From Streptococcus shenyangsis (lineage in GTDB: Bacteria; Bacillota; Bacilli; Lactobacillales; Streptococcaceae): a stretch of DNA of 64,000 nt. Every line of letters begins with the position of its first letter. The stretch's first letter is position 1. Where the stretch lies: positions 61,742 through 125,741 of the forward strand of contig NZ_VFSH01000005.1 in NCBI RefSeq assembly GCF_006385785.1, in the 5' to 3' direction. A program made the position numbers and the translations under genes. The notes beneath the pieces were generated by a model that had not been told where the DNA came from, ran no database searches, and was given only the letters and a program-made list of their open reading frames with translations. Below are positions 30,068 through 38,040 of the stretch, piece by piece.

Positions 30068-30661
30068 TTAGTCCTCTTTCAAATAGTGCACAAAGGCGTT
30101 ATAGGTTTCAAGGGTTTGGGGATAGATGGGAAATCCCTGATGAGCTAGATACTCCACGGTACGAGCTGTTTCGTAGGCCACCGCCTTATTGAGCGATAGC
30201 TCAGCAATCTCACGTGCCACATCCACTCCAGGAAATGCCCGATTGTGCTCGATATAGTCTGCGACATAGATAACCTTATCTAAATCGGTCATCTGACCAG
30301 CTCCGACTGTATGGATTTCAATGGCTCTCAGGATTTCTGTATCATGCAAATTCAAATCTTCCTGAATCTTGTAGATGCCAACCATACCATGCCAGACATT
30401 ATTACCCCAGTTTTTGAGGTCAGGGTCTAACTGAAAACGATCAATCAAGTCTAAAAATTCCTGATCTGACAGCTTTTTAGCATAGTCATGAAGGAGCCCT
30501 GCTAAGCCTGCTTTCTCGGCATCGACTCCAAAGCGCTGAGCCAGTTCTATGGCTGCACGCTCCACACCCAAGCAATGGGTTAAGCGTTTCTCGGGTAGAA
30601 GCTCTGCCATTTTTTCCAACAAAGCCTCGCGAGAGCAATTGATATAGTTTTGGTATGCCAT
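30068..30661 (-). CDS. yqeK: HD-domain hydrolase YqeK
   Basis: YqeK is an HD-superfamily protein; family members hydrolyse diadenosine tetraphosphate symmetrically. The 197-residue protein has a histidine in [11 protein letters not shown] near residue 27, the HD pair in [12 protein letters not shown] near residue 55, a histidine in VWHGMVG near residue 90 and the aspartate in [13 protein letters not shown] near residue 131. It overlaps nadD by one base and is followed at once by rsfS, the standard Firmicute order. Confidence 0.93.
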   Translation of the reverse strand: MAYQNYINCSREALLEKMAELLPEKRLTHCLGVERAAIELAQRFGVDAEKAGLAGLLHDYAKKLSDQEFLDLIDRFQLDPDLKNWGNNVWHGMVGIYKIQEDLNLHDTEILRAIEIHTVGAGQMTDLDKVIYVADYIEHNRAFPGVDVAREIAELSLNKAVAYETARTVEYLAHQGFPIYPQTLETYNAFVHYLKED

Positions 30662-31290
30662 CAGTAAAGCCCCTCCTTCTCGATGTAGTCTAGCACAGGC
30701 TGAGGCAGGAGAAAGTTGGGTTTCCGTCCTTGGGCAATGAAGTCACGCACCATGCTGGATGAGATATCCATGAGAGGCACATCCACCCAGATAACTGGGT
30801 AAGAAGTTCCAGCCTTGTAGCGTGGGCGCTGAACCCCCACAAACTGAACTATGTCAACCAGTTCATCAATTCGGTACCACTTAGGCAGATAGTCCACCAT
30901 ATCGGCACCGATGATAAAGTAATAATCCGTATCCGGATTCTTCTCTGTCAAAATCTTCATGGTGTCGTAGGTGTAGGAAATACCCTTACGCTCCAACTCG
31001 ATGGTTTCAATGGCTAGACCTTCGATCCCATCAATCGCCAATTCAAGCATTTTGAGACGATGGTGTTCAGGAATGGTTTCCTTTTTATCAACATGAGGAG
31101 GTTGGTATTCAGGCATGAGCAAGACCTGGTCCAGTCCCAACTGTTGCCGCACTTGGTCCGCAACGATCAGATGGGCATTGTGAACAGGGTTAAAATTTCC
31201 CCCTAAAATCCCGACTTGTTTGCGTTTTTTCTCCTTGATTTCTGGCTCCAACTCTACCTTAGTAAAAGGGGTCAATAATTCGATTGCCAT
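30661..31290 (-). CDS. nadD: Nicotinate-nucleotide adenylyltransferase
   Basis: NadD adenylates nicotinate mononucleotide in NAD synthesis. The 209-residue protein has [16 protein letters not shown] near residue 28 with the HxxH-type nucleotidyltransferase motif, [17 protein letters not shown] near residue 121 and the [20 protein letters not shown] signature near residue 177. The N-terminal 25 residues before the fold are typical of streptococcal NadD. It lies between yhbY and yqeK in the ribosome-assembly cluster. Confidence 0.95.
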   Translation of the reverse strand: MAIELLTPFTKVELEPEIKEKKRKQVGILGGNFNPVHNAHLIVADQVRQQLGLDQVLLMPEYQPPHVDKKETIPEHHRLKMLELAIDGIEGLAIETIELERKGISYTYDTMKILTEKNPDTDYYFIIGADMVDYLPKWYRIDELVDIVQFVGVQRPRYKAGTSYPVIWVDVPLMDISSSMVRDFIAQGRKPNFLLPQPVLDYIEKEGLY

Positions 31291-31341
31291 AGGCTAGTCT
31301 CCTTTATTTCTCTGTAAAAACAGTTATTTGGAGTATAGTTT

Positions 31342-31653
31342 TTAGATTTCTTTGACTTTTTTAGAAATCTTGCGATTTTCTTTCTTGCTGGATTGTTTAA
31401 ACAAAATCAAGATTCGTCCGATTTTTTGGACTGTATCCACACCGATTTCTTCTTCCAAGATTTCAGCTACTTCGTGGATATTTTCATCTGTGTTTTGCAA
31501 AAGAGTAACCTTGACCAATTCGCGTGCATCAAGTGCTTGACGAACACTGGTTTTGATTTGGTCGTTCAGTCCATTTTTCCCAATTTGGATGATGGGTTTA
31601 AGAGTGTGTGCCTGACTGTTAAGGAAGGCACGTTGTTTTGATGTTAATGACAT
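31342..31653 (-). CDS. yhbY: CRM-domain ribosome assembly RNA-binding protein YhbY
   Basis: YhbY is a small CRM-domain protein associated with pre-50S particles. The 103 residues include KQRAFLNSQAHTLKPIIQIGK at the start and the GKNGLND turn of the KH-like fold near residue 26. EEIGVDTVQKIGRILILFK lies near residue 69, followed by a basic tail. AAGGAAG precedes the ATG. A 212-base gap with a multi-armed inverted repeat separates it from yqeH upstream, unlike the tight packing elsewhere in this cluster. Confidence 0.93.
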   Translation of the reverse strand: MSLTSKQRAFLNSQAHTLKPIIQIGKNGLNDQIKTSVRQALDARELVKVTLLQNTDENIHEVAEILEEEIGVDTVQKIGRILILFKQSSKKENRKISKKVKEI

Positions 31654-31673
31654 AATATTCTTCCTTGTTTTTT

Positions 31674-31827
31674 GATAGTTATTTTAGGTGGTGAGGGACG
31701 GTCGGAACTAATTTTCCAAAGATCTCATCTTTGAAAAATGGATTTCCTGACCTCACAATTGAGCCTTGGTCTCAATTGTGCCCCTTGCCAATCTATCGAT
31801 TGGCAAGACACCACGGCAATAACTATC
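31674..31827 (-). ncRNA. Candidate structured RNA or MITE-like element between yqeH and yhbY
   Basis: This 154-base stretch folds as a three-armed junction. The closing helix pairs GATAGTTATT (31674-31683) with AATAACTATC (31818-31827), continued by GTGGTG (31688-31693) with CACCAC (31809-31814). Inside are three arms. One spans 31700-31752 and is built from GGTC-GGAA/TTCC-TGACC and TTTTC-AAAGAT/ATCTTTGAAAA. The second is a perfect ten-base stem at 31754-31780 (CACAATTGAG/CTCAATTGTG). The third is a perfect ten-base stem at 31784-31807 (CTTGCCAATC/GATTGGCAAG). I recognise no known riboswitch or leader. It lies within a minus-strand operon, but a non-autonomous mobile element is equally possible. 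Confidence 0.5.
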
Positions 31828-31865
31828 TTTTTATGAGCTCACTTTGTTCGCTCAGTGATTTTATT

Positions 31866-32972
31866 TTAAATAATTGCTTTTCGTGTGACGACGGCGACGC
31901 CTTCTGGTGCCCAGACGGCGACTTTGGCAGTGCCTGTTACACGGATCCACCCTAGGCCTGAGATGACTAGATCTGTCTTGTCCTTGATGGTAAATACATG
32001 CTCAACCAGTTTAGGAAAATCTTCTTTTTCCTTGCTATTTGGTGGGGTTAAAAGGGTTCCGAGATGCTTGTCGTAAAAGGCACTAGCGCCTTCAAGTTTG
32101 GTACGATGGAGTTTCAATTCGTTGTCAAAGAAGGCAGTAAAACCTTGCTTTTCTCCTGCAATAAAGTCAAAGCGTCCGAGACCTCCTAAAAACAGGGTTT
32201 GTTCAGGATTGAGCTGATAGGTTTTAGGCTTGATTTCCTTTTTAGGGCTGACATACTTGAGATTTTTGGCCGTCAAGTAGTGGGCCATTTGGTGACGGTG
32301 GATGATTCCTGGCGTATCGTAAATATAAGATCCGTCGTCAAGCGGAATCTCAATCTTGTCCAAGGTTGTCCCTGGGAAGCGCGAAGTAGTGATGACATTT
32401 TGGTCACCTGTGATTTCTTGGATAATGGCATTAATTAGAGTTGATTTTCCAACGTTGGTCACACCGACCACATAGACATCGCGTCCCTTACGGTAATGTT
32501 CAATCTTGTCAATGACTTCCTTAATGGCATGTTTGTTTTGAGCTGAAGTTAGGACGACATCAACAGGACGAAGCCCTTCTTCATGGGCACGTTCCATCAG
32601 CCACTGGCCAATCTTTCCTGGTTTAACTGACTTAGGCAGGATATCTTTTTTATTTCCCACCAAAAGGACATCATTGCCCGATACAAAACGTGGCAAACCT
32701 GGGATAACAGAGCCATTAAAATCAAAGATATCAATGACATTGACCACTAAAGCATCACTGTCTCCCACCTCATGCAAGAGCTTGAGGAAATCATCGTCTG
32801 TCAACTGGACATCCGTGATTTCATTGTAGTGGCGGAGACGGAAACAGCGTTGGCAATAGACTTCGCCAGTCTCCAAGCCTTTTTCGAGTGCCGACTGGGG
32901 GGTAAAACCAAGACCAGCCTTGTCTGTCGTCTGAATGGTTGCTCCACAACCAATACAGAGAATTTCTTCCAT
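31866..32972 (-). CDS. yqeH: Circularly permuted ribosome biogenesis GTPase YqeH
   Basis: YqeH is needed for 30S subunit assembly. The 368-residue protein has an N-terminal zinc finger (CIGCGATIQ near residue 5 and CQRCFRLRHY near residue 40). The GTPase motifs then follow in permuted order: G4 NKKDILP near residue 107, G5 SAQNKHA near residue 143, G1 GVTNVGKSTL near residue 171 and G3 DTPG near residue 217. A C-terminal RNA-binding region completes it. It begins two bases after the yqeG stop, so the two are translated together. Confidence 0.95.
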   Translation of the reverse strand: MEEILCIGCGATIQTTDKAGLGFTPQSALEKGLETGEVYCQRCFRLRHYNEITDVQLTDDDFLKLLHEVGDSDALVVNVIDIFDFNGSVIPGLPRFVSGNDVLLVGNKKDILPKSVKPGKIGQWLMERAHEEGLRPVDVVLTSAQNKHAIKEVIDKIEHYRKGRDVYVVGVTNVGKSTLINAIIQEITGDQNVITTSRFPGTTLDKIEIPLDDGSYIYDTPGIIHRHQMAHYLTAKNLKYVSPKKEIKPKTYQLNPEQTLFLGGLGRFDFIAGEKQGFTAFFDNELKLHRTKLEGASAFYDKHLGTLLTPPNSKEKEDFPKLVEHVFTIKDKTDLVISGLGWIRVTGTAKVAVWAPEGVAVVTRKAII

Positions 32973-32974
32973 AG

Positions 32975-33502
32975 TTAAATTCCTTTTTTATATGTAATCG
33001 GTCCGTACTTTTCAGTGATTTTTCTCATCACACGGCGCTCACGAGCTCGGTTAATCTGCGTTTTGATCGAGTCATGTTGGACTAAGGGCTTAACCAAGAT
33101 TGAGCGGATGCCTGCACGGTGGGCTGCTCGTATATCTGTCATGAGCTGGTCGCCTACCATGACCACTTCGTTTTTCTCATAGTGGAATTCCTTCATGGCA
33201 CGGTCAATCCCAAACGTGAAGGGCTTTAAGGCCCAATAAACGTAGTCAATCCCAAATTTCTCAACTGCTCGTTGGACGCGTTTTTTAGTGTTATTTGATA
33301 CCACAATGATGCGAATGCCCGCGTCCCGAAGATCATGTAGCCATTGCTTCATCTCTGGCGTCCCGTCAGGGTTGTTCCAAGCAATGAGGGTATTGTCCAA
33401 ATCGACCAAAACAGCCTTGATTCCATGCGCCTGCAGGCTTGGGACTGTCAGATCATAGACTGCTTCCACAGCAAAGTCTGGCATGTAGTTTTCAATCACC
33501 AT
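32975..33502 (-). CDS. yqeG: YqeG family HAD-type phosphatase
   Basis: YqeG belongs to the HAD superfamily IIIA phosphatases. The catalytic motif I LVDLDNTLIAW lies at about residues 36-46, motif II IIVVSNN near residue 75 and the motif III/IV region VVMVGDQLMTDIRAA near residue 118. The length of 175 is standard. The substrate in streptococci is not established; gene order with yqeH is conserved in Firmicutes. AAGGAGCC precedes the ATG. Confidence 0.92.
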   Translation of the reverse strand: MVIENYMPDFAVEAVYDLTVPSLQAHGIKAVLVDLDNTLIAWNNPDGTPEMKQWLHDLRDAGIRIIVVSNNTKKRVQRAVEKFGIDYVYWALKPFTFGIDRAMKEFHYEKNEVVMVGDQLMTDIRAAHRAGIRSILVKPLVQHDSIKTQINRARERRVMRKITEKYGPITYKKGI

Positions 33503-33518
33503 TTTGGCTCCTTTTCTT

Positions 33519-34424
33519 TTATTTTCTAGTAATTTTCTTCAGCCATTGAGATAAGGCCACCCATAAAATCAAGCTAGTCATTAAGATATAAATCCAAGCA
33601 TTTGGCTCTTCTGTAAATGGTAGAGGAACATTCATTCCGAAGAAACCTGTAATAACCGCAAGTACTGCTAGTAAGACGGAGATAATAGTCAAAATTGACA
33701 AACTATCATTCAAGTTATTGTTTAGGATGTTGTTGTAAGAAGCTGAGAGTTGTTGCAAGACTTGAGAAATCAAGTCTGTCATAGACACCAACTGATGGGC
33801 TTCAATCATGGCATCATCAAACTGCTCTCGTTCGACATCATTAAATCTCCGATAAAGAGCATGGCCCTGGATATGTTCCAAGAGGAGTCGATTTTGTTTT
33901 GCTGCTGCTGTCAAGTAAACCATACCAGTCTCCAAGTCAGAGAGGGCGAAGAGATTTTTCTTTGTTGTAGTTTGACGTAGCAAGGCACTAATTTCGTCCT
34001 TACTTTTATCCATCTCTTCAATGACAGGATAATAAGCGTTACTGATAATCTCTAAACCAGCAAAGAGAAACTTGTAAATAGAAAGCGACTCATGGCTATC
34101 CAGATAAGCTGACATCTGATCAATGACATAAGCATTCTTATGGTTGCTGATGGTAATCATTCGTTGTCTTTCGACGATAAAGGTCATGGGAATCGCTTCA
34201 TAATATTCTTTGTCTTTTTCTAAATCAAGAACATTATAAATAAAGGTTACCGTCTCCGTTTCACGGTTATAATCCATATGAGCTCGTTCATTTCTATCCA
34301 GAGCATACTCAATGGTTTCCTTGTCCAATCCATAGATGTCAGAAAGATCTTCCATATTTTTAATCTTATCCACATCAAGGTCTATCCAGGTACAACCATT
34401 GCCCAACTGCTTTTCTAAAAACAT
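33519..34424 (-). CDS. corA: CorA-family magnesium/divalent cation transporter
   Basis: CorA forms a pentameric inner-membrane channel for Mg2+. The 301-residue protein has a large cytoplasmic alpha/beta N-terminal domain, a long helix (about residues 160-245) and two C-terminal membrane segments (about 247-266 and 276-295). The signature GMN motif lies in ITGFFGMNVPLPF at the end of the first segment. It starts after AGGAGA. An extended -10 promoter sits upstream, and yqeG follows 16 bases after its stop. Confidence 0.93.
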   Translation of the reverse strand: MFLEKQLGNGCTWIDLDVDKIKNMEDLSDIYGLDKETIEYALDRNERAHMDYNRETETVTFIYNVLDLEKDKEYYEAIPMTFIVERQRMITISNHKNAYVIDQMSAYLDSHESLSIYKFLFAGLEIISNAYYPVIEEMDKSKDEISALLRQTTTKKNLFALSDLETGMVYLTAAAKQNRLLLEHIQGHALYRRFNDVEREQFDDAMIEAHQLVSMTDLISQVLQQLSASYNNILNNNLNDSLSILTIISVLLAVLAVITGFFGMNVPLPFTEEPNAWIYILMTSLILWVALSQWLKKITRK

Positions 34425-34450
34425 CTTCTCTCCTTTACCAAACTCTTTCT

Positions 34451-34461
34451 ATTGTACCATA
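34451..34461 (-). promoter_or_regulatory. Putative extended -10 promoter of corA
   Basis: The minus strand reads TATGGTACAAT, a TG-extended -10 hexamer, about 27 bases before the corA ATG. Confidence 0.45.
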
Positions 34462-34481
34462 AATCTGCTAAAATTTCAGGC

Positions 34482-35042
34482 CTAGTCTGTCCGAGAGAAA
34501 TTGCTGACAACGGTGATATTACGATTGGGAACGAAATGCAGAACCTGATCTTCTCCTCTGAGTTGCGTTGTTCGAATACCTACACTGACAACCTTACCCG
34601 ATACAGTAATAGGACCATTTGTCAGAACGACCTCATCTCCCACATCTAGTTGACGTTCAAAAAGGATGAAAAAGCCATTGATGACATCAGACAGAAAACC
34701 TTGGGCTCCCATACCAATAGCCACCCCAGCAATCCCAGCACCTGCCAGCAAACTAGAAACTGGCAAACCTAAAATAGACAAGATACAGTAAAGTAAAAAG
34801 AAATAAAGGGTATAATTAAACACATTCTCTAATAAACGTGAAATAGTTTTCTGACGCCCGACATCATGACGAGACATTTTTAGAGAAGGTTTGACAATTC
34901 TCTGCACCATGGTATGGAGCAATTTTTTAGCTATATAAAAGATCAAAAATAAGAATAAAAGAGAAAGTAGCTTGGTTAAGATATTCTCGATAATCGCTGT
35001 AATATCAAGCTTATTGAGATAGGTTTGAATAAATTCTTGCAT
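34482..35042 (-). CDS. Short MscS-family mechanosensitive channel
   Basis: The 186-residue protein has two or three membrane segments (about residues 20-45, 78-95 and 97-125). The last is the Gly/Ala-rich pore helix LAGAGIAGVAIGMGAQ, followed by the family motif FLSDVINGFFILFERQ. It stops soon after the beta-domain (NRNITVVSNFSRTD). Classical MscS proteins of about 280 residues carry a further C-terminal alpha/beta cage domain, which is missing here. Whether this is the normal streptococcal form or a truncation cannot be told from the window. It is transcribed away from sstT. Confidence 0.82.
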   Translation of the reverse strand: MQEFIQTYLNKLDITAIIENILTKLLSLLFLFLIFYIAKKLLHTMVQRIVKPSLKMSRHDVGRQKTISRLLENVFNYTLYFFLLYCILSILGLPVSSLLAGAGIAGVAIGMGAQGFLSDVINGFFILFERQLDVGDEVVLTNGPITVSGKVVSVGIRTTQLRGEDQVLHFVPNRNITVVSNFSRTD

Positions 35043-35134
35043 AGAAAACTCCTTTCATTTATTATACCATACTTTCATAAAGTGTCAGTCTCCATAAATT
35101 TTCAAAAATAATAACAAAAATAGACAGAAAATTC

Positions 35135-35163
35135 TTGATTTTACCTAATATTTATACTATAAT
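35135..35163 (+). promoter_or_regulatory. sstT: sstT promoter
   Basis: TTGATT (35135-35140), a 17-base spacer and a perfect TATAAT (35158-35163) lie 30 bases before the ATG, which follows AAAGGAGA. Confidence 0.75.
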
Positions 35164-35193
35164 CATAAACATTACACAACAAAGGAGATTGTT

Positions 35194-36399
35194 ATGAAAA
35201 AATTCATTCATGCTTGGAATAAGGCAAGCCTGATCAAACGTATTTTGATTGGCATGCTTGTCGGAGGAATCCTTGGACTGACATTTCCTACTGTTTCAGG
35301 AATTGGTCTACTCGGAGATCTCTTTGTTGGTGGCCTCAAAGCCATCGCACCTATTCTAGTCTTTGCCCTCGTTGCCAATGCCCTTTCCCAACATCACAAG
35401 GGACAAGATAGCAATATGAAAACTGTTATCTTCCTTTATTTAGTGGGAACCTTTGCAGCAGCACTTGTTGCTGTCCTAGCAAGTTTCATTGTCCCTGTTG
35501 AGATTACCTTGAATAGTACCAATACAGAAATCGCACCACCAGATGGGATTGGACAGGTCCTCAGCAACCTCTTGCTCAAACTGGTTGACAATCCAGTCAA
35601 TGCCCTCGTTACTGCTAACTACATCGGTATCCTATCTTGGGCAGTTGTTTTCGGGATTGCTATGAGAGAGGCAAGTAAAAACAGTAAAGAATTACTGAAA
35701 ACCATGGCTGATGTGACTTCTAAGATTGTCGAATGGACCATTAACCTAGCTCCATTTGGAATCCTTGGCCTTGTCTTTAAAACTATCTCTGATAAGGGAA
35801 TCGGAAGTCTAGCTAACTATGGAATCTTGCTTGCCCTCTTGGTGACAACCATGTTCTTTGTAGCCCTAGTAGTCAATCCATTGATTGCCTTTCTCTTTAT
35901 GAAGAGAAATCCTTATCCCCTCGTTTGGAAATGTTTGCGTGTCAGCGGTGTAACAGCCTTCTTCACTCGTAGTTCTGCGGCTAATATCCCTGTCAACATG
36001 AAACTCTGCCATGACCTTGGACTCAACCCAGATACCTATTCCGTTTCTATCCCACTTGGATCTACTATCAACATGGCAGGAGCAGCGATTACTATTAACG
36101 TTTTGACCCTTGCTGCAGTAAATACTTTGGGAATCCCTGTTGACTTTGCGACAGCCTTTGTCCTTAGTGTAGTAGCAGCTATCTCAGCCTGTGGAGCTTC
36201 TGGTATTGCCGGTGGTTCCCTCCTTCTTATCCCAGTTGCTTGTAGCCTTTTCGGTATTTCTAACGATATTGCCATGCAAGTTGTTGGGGTTGGGTTTGTG
36301 ATTGGTGTCATCCAAGACTCATGTGAAACAGCCCTCAACTCTTCTACAGACGTCCTCTTTACTGCCGTTGCCGAATACGCAACAGCCCGTAAAAAATAA
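35194..36399 (+). CDS. sstT: Serine/threonine:Na+ symporter SstT
   Basis: SstT is a DAACS-family symporter bringing in serine and threonine with sodium. The 401-residue membrane protein shows eight or so helices with two re-entrant loops. The substrate-binding signatures are [12 protein letters not shown] near residue 259 and [12 protein letters not shown] near residue 291, with [14 protein letters not shown] near residue 335. The length is standard. It is monocistronic, with a strong promoter and a terminator-like stem downstream. Confidence 0.94.
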   Translation: MKKFIHAWNKASLIKRILIGMLVGGILGLTFPTVSGIGLLGDLFVGGLKAIAPILVFALVANALSQHHKGQDSNMKTVIFLYLVGTFAAALVAVLASFIVPVEITLNSTNTEIAPPDGIGQVLSNLLLKLVDNPVNALVTANYIGILSWAVVFGIAMREASKNSKELLKTMADVTSKIVEWTINLAPFGILGLVFKTISDKGIGSLANYGILLALLVTTMFFVALVVNPLIAFLFMKRNPYPLVWKCLRVSGVTAFFTRSSAANIPVNMKLCHDLGLNPDTYSVSIPLGSTINMAGAAITINVLTLAAVNTLGIPVDFATAFVLSVVAAISACGASGIAGGSLLLIPVACSLFGISNDIAMQVVGVGFVIGVIQDSCETALNSSTDVLFTAVAEYATARKK

Positions 36400-36407
36400 C
36401 TCATAAA

Positions 36408-36434
36408 GGCAAGCCTGCTCAGGTCTTGTCTTTT
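36408..36434 (+). terminator. Probable terminator after sstT
   Basis: GGCAAG-CCTG and CAGGTCTTGTC form a bulged stem followed by TTTTACGCTTTT, nine bases past the sstT stop. Confidence 0.6.
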
Positions 36435-36466
36435 ACGCTTTTATTCTAACTTACTAGGAAATCCAT

Positions 36467-37420
36467 ATGTCTATTAGCCAACGTACGACCAAGCTCATCT
36501 TAGCTACCTGTCTTGCCTGCCTTCTTGCTTATTTTCTCAATCTTTCTTCAGCAGTTTCAGCTGGAATTATCGCTCTATTGAGCCTATCTGATACGCGTAG
36601 AAGTACTTTAAAACTGGCTCGCAATCGACTTTTTTCTATGCTTCTAGCTCTGTCTATTGGGGTTTTGGCCTTTCACTTGAGAGGATTTCATATCTGGAGC
36701 CTTGGCCTCTATCTTGCTCTATACGTTCCTCTAGCCTACAAGATGGGCTGGGAAATTGGTATCACACCAAGTAGTGTTTTGGTGAGCCATCTCTTGGTAC
36801 AAGAGTCAACCTCTCCAGACCTTCTAGTCAATGAATTCCTTCTCTTTGCTATCGGTACAGGATTTGCCCTACTGGTCAATCTCTACATGCCTTCACGAGA
36901 AGAGGAAATCCAGTACTACCACACGCTGGTGGAAGAAAAGTTAAAAAATATTCTCCTACGCTTCAAATATTATTTATCCAGAGGGGATGGACGCAACCGA
37001 GCACAGCTGGTGGAAGAATTAGACACTCTTTTGGAAAAAGCCCTCAGACTGGTCTATTTGGATCACTCAGACCACCTCTTTCACCAGACTGATTACCATA
37101 TTCACTACTTTGAGATGAGACAGCGGCAAAGTCGCATCCTGCGAAACATGGCCCAGCAAATCAACACCTGTCACCTAGCTGCCAGTGAGAGCCTGATTTT
37201 GGCCCAACTCTTTTCAAAAATTGCCGGTCAACTGAGCCAGACCAATCCTGCTTCTGATTTGCTAGATGAAATTGAACGCTATCTAGAAGTCTTTCGCAAC
37301 CGCAGTCTCCCCAAAACAAGAGAAGAATTTGAAACCCGCGCCACCCTTCTTCAACTCCTACGCGAAGCCAAAACCTTTATCCAAGTAAAAGTCGACTTTT
37401 ACCAAAAATATGGACAGTAA
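36467..37420 (+). CDS. FUSC/ArAE-family membrane protein (aromatic acid exporter-like)
   Basis: The 317-residue protein has about five closely packed hydrophobic segments in the first 140 residues (including LILATCLACLLAYFLNLSSA near the start). A soluble helical C-terminal half follows with REEEIQYYHTLVEEKLKNIL. This layout matches the ArAE/FUSC family with its C-terminal domain. Family members are thought to export aromatic acids, but no substrate is known here. It lies 67 bases downstream of sstT and ends exactly where a BOX element begins. Confidence 0.8.
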   Translation: MSISQRTTKLILATCLACLLAYFLNLSSAVSAGIIALLSLSDTRRSTLKLARNRLFSMLLALSIGVLAFHLRGFHIWSLGLYLALYVPLAYKMGWEIGITPSSVLVSHLLVQESTSPDLLVNEFLLFAIGTGFALLVNLYMPSREEEIQYYHTLVEEKLKNILLRFKYYLSRGDGRNRAQLVEELDTLLEKALRLVYLDHSDHLFHQTDYHIHYFEMRQRQSRILRNMAQQINTCHLAASESLILAQLFSKIAGQLSQTNPASDLLDEIERYLEVFRNRSLPKTREEFETRATLLQLLREAKTFIQVKVDFYQKYGQ

Positions 37421-37579
37421 TACTCTTCGAAAATCTCTTCAAACTACGTCAGCTTCCATCTGCAACCTCAAAACAGTATTTTGAGCTGACTTCGTCAGTC
37501 TTATCTACAACCTCAAAACTGTGTTTTGAGCAGCCTGCGGCTAGCTTCCTAGTTTGCTCTTTGAGTTTCATTGAGTATA
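37420..37579. repeat. BOX element (partial boxA, boxB-like, boxC)
   Basis: The sequence begins ATACTCTTCGAAAATCTCTT and ends with a boxC-type tail, CTAGCTTCCTAGTTTGCTCT followed by a variant of TTTCATTGAGTATA. Between lie two copies of the CAACCTCAAAAC(A/T)GT(A/G)TTTTGAGC hairpin with the CTGACTTCGTCAG palindrome. This is the BOX repeat dispersed in pneumococcus and its relatives. The boxA part is shortened: the portion matched by the common box primer is missing. It lies between convergent genes, and its first base is the last base of the FUSC gene stop. Confidence 0.88.
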
Positions 37580-37581
37580 AA

Positions 37582-37632
37582 AAAGAAAACTTCAGACCAA
37601 TCACAAAAGGTGAATATCTGAAGTTTTCTTTT
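37582..37632 (-). terminator. Terminator of the accessory Sec operon
   Basis: The minus strand has GAAAACTTCAGA, a loop of about 18 bases and TCTGAAGTTTTC followed by TTTTTTAT. The 12-base stem is perfect and overlaps the asp5 stop. Confidence 0.8.
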
Positions 37633-37855
37633 ATTTATAAGTTATCACCATAAAGGTTAATAGTAAAACGAATAAGGCCAAACTCACTAATAAGGTGAGC
37701 ACCTTTACCAAGGTGTTGCTCTGCCAGTAGCTTGGTTTACCAATATTACTAGTGGCATCCATGGAAAATAGTTGATTTTGACGGGGTTGTATGGTTACCA
37801 GTACAATCAAAGCAAGAGAGAGGACAATAGCTAAAACAATCAGTATGTCAATCAT
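37631..37855 (-). CDS. asp5: Accessory Sec system protein Asp5 (SecG-like)
   Basis: This 74-residue protein has two hydrophobic segments (about residues 3-22 and 50-71) joined by a loop with QPRQNQLFSMDA, a layout like SecG. It is the last gene of the island, four bases after asp4. In the better-studied Streptococcus gordonii system Asp4 and Asp5 support export of the serine-rich adhesin together with SecY2. The identity rests on size, topology and position. Confidence 0.82.
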   Translation of the reverse strand: MIDILIVLAIVLSLALIVLVTIQPRQNQLFSMDATSNIGKPSYWQSNTLVKVLTLLVSLALFVLLLTFMVITYK

Positions 37856-37859
37856 AGCC

Positions 37860-38039
37860 CTACCTCAAAATTCCCAGCAAAGTAAAGAGTAAACCAATCA
37901 GAATCATTAAACCCAAGATGAGTGAAAAAGTTTTACTAATCTTTTCCCCTCGAGTTTCTTTTTCCTTCTTGATCGGTTTTTGTTTCAACTCTTCCATGCG
38001 ACCTTCAACGTCTTTGTAAAATAAATCTTCATCTGACAT
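37860..38039 (-). CDS. asp4: Accessory Sec system protein Asp4 (SecE-like)
   Basis: This 59-residue gene was read by hand. The ATG at 38037-38039 lies one base past the gtfB stop and is preceded by AGGAGG. The product starts MSDEDLFYKDVEGRMEELKQ, a charged amphipathic stretch, and has one C-terminal membrane helix (about residues 37-58, LILGLMILIGLLFTLLG). That is a SecE-like layout. Its place between gtfB and asp5 matches the accessory Sec gene order, so I call it Asp4. Confidence 0.83.
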   Translation of the reverse strand: MSDEDLFYKDVEGRMEELKQKPIKKEKETRGEKISKTFSLILGLMILIGLLFTLLGILR

Positions 38040-38040
38040 G

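Noticed and set aside
31700..31830. Resemblance of CGTCCCT/GGTGGTG segments near yqeH-yhbY to a T-box leader
   Set aside because: The AGGGTGG-ACCGCG core and a specifier loop are absent, and the downstream genes are not aminoacyl-tRNA or amino-acid genes.
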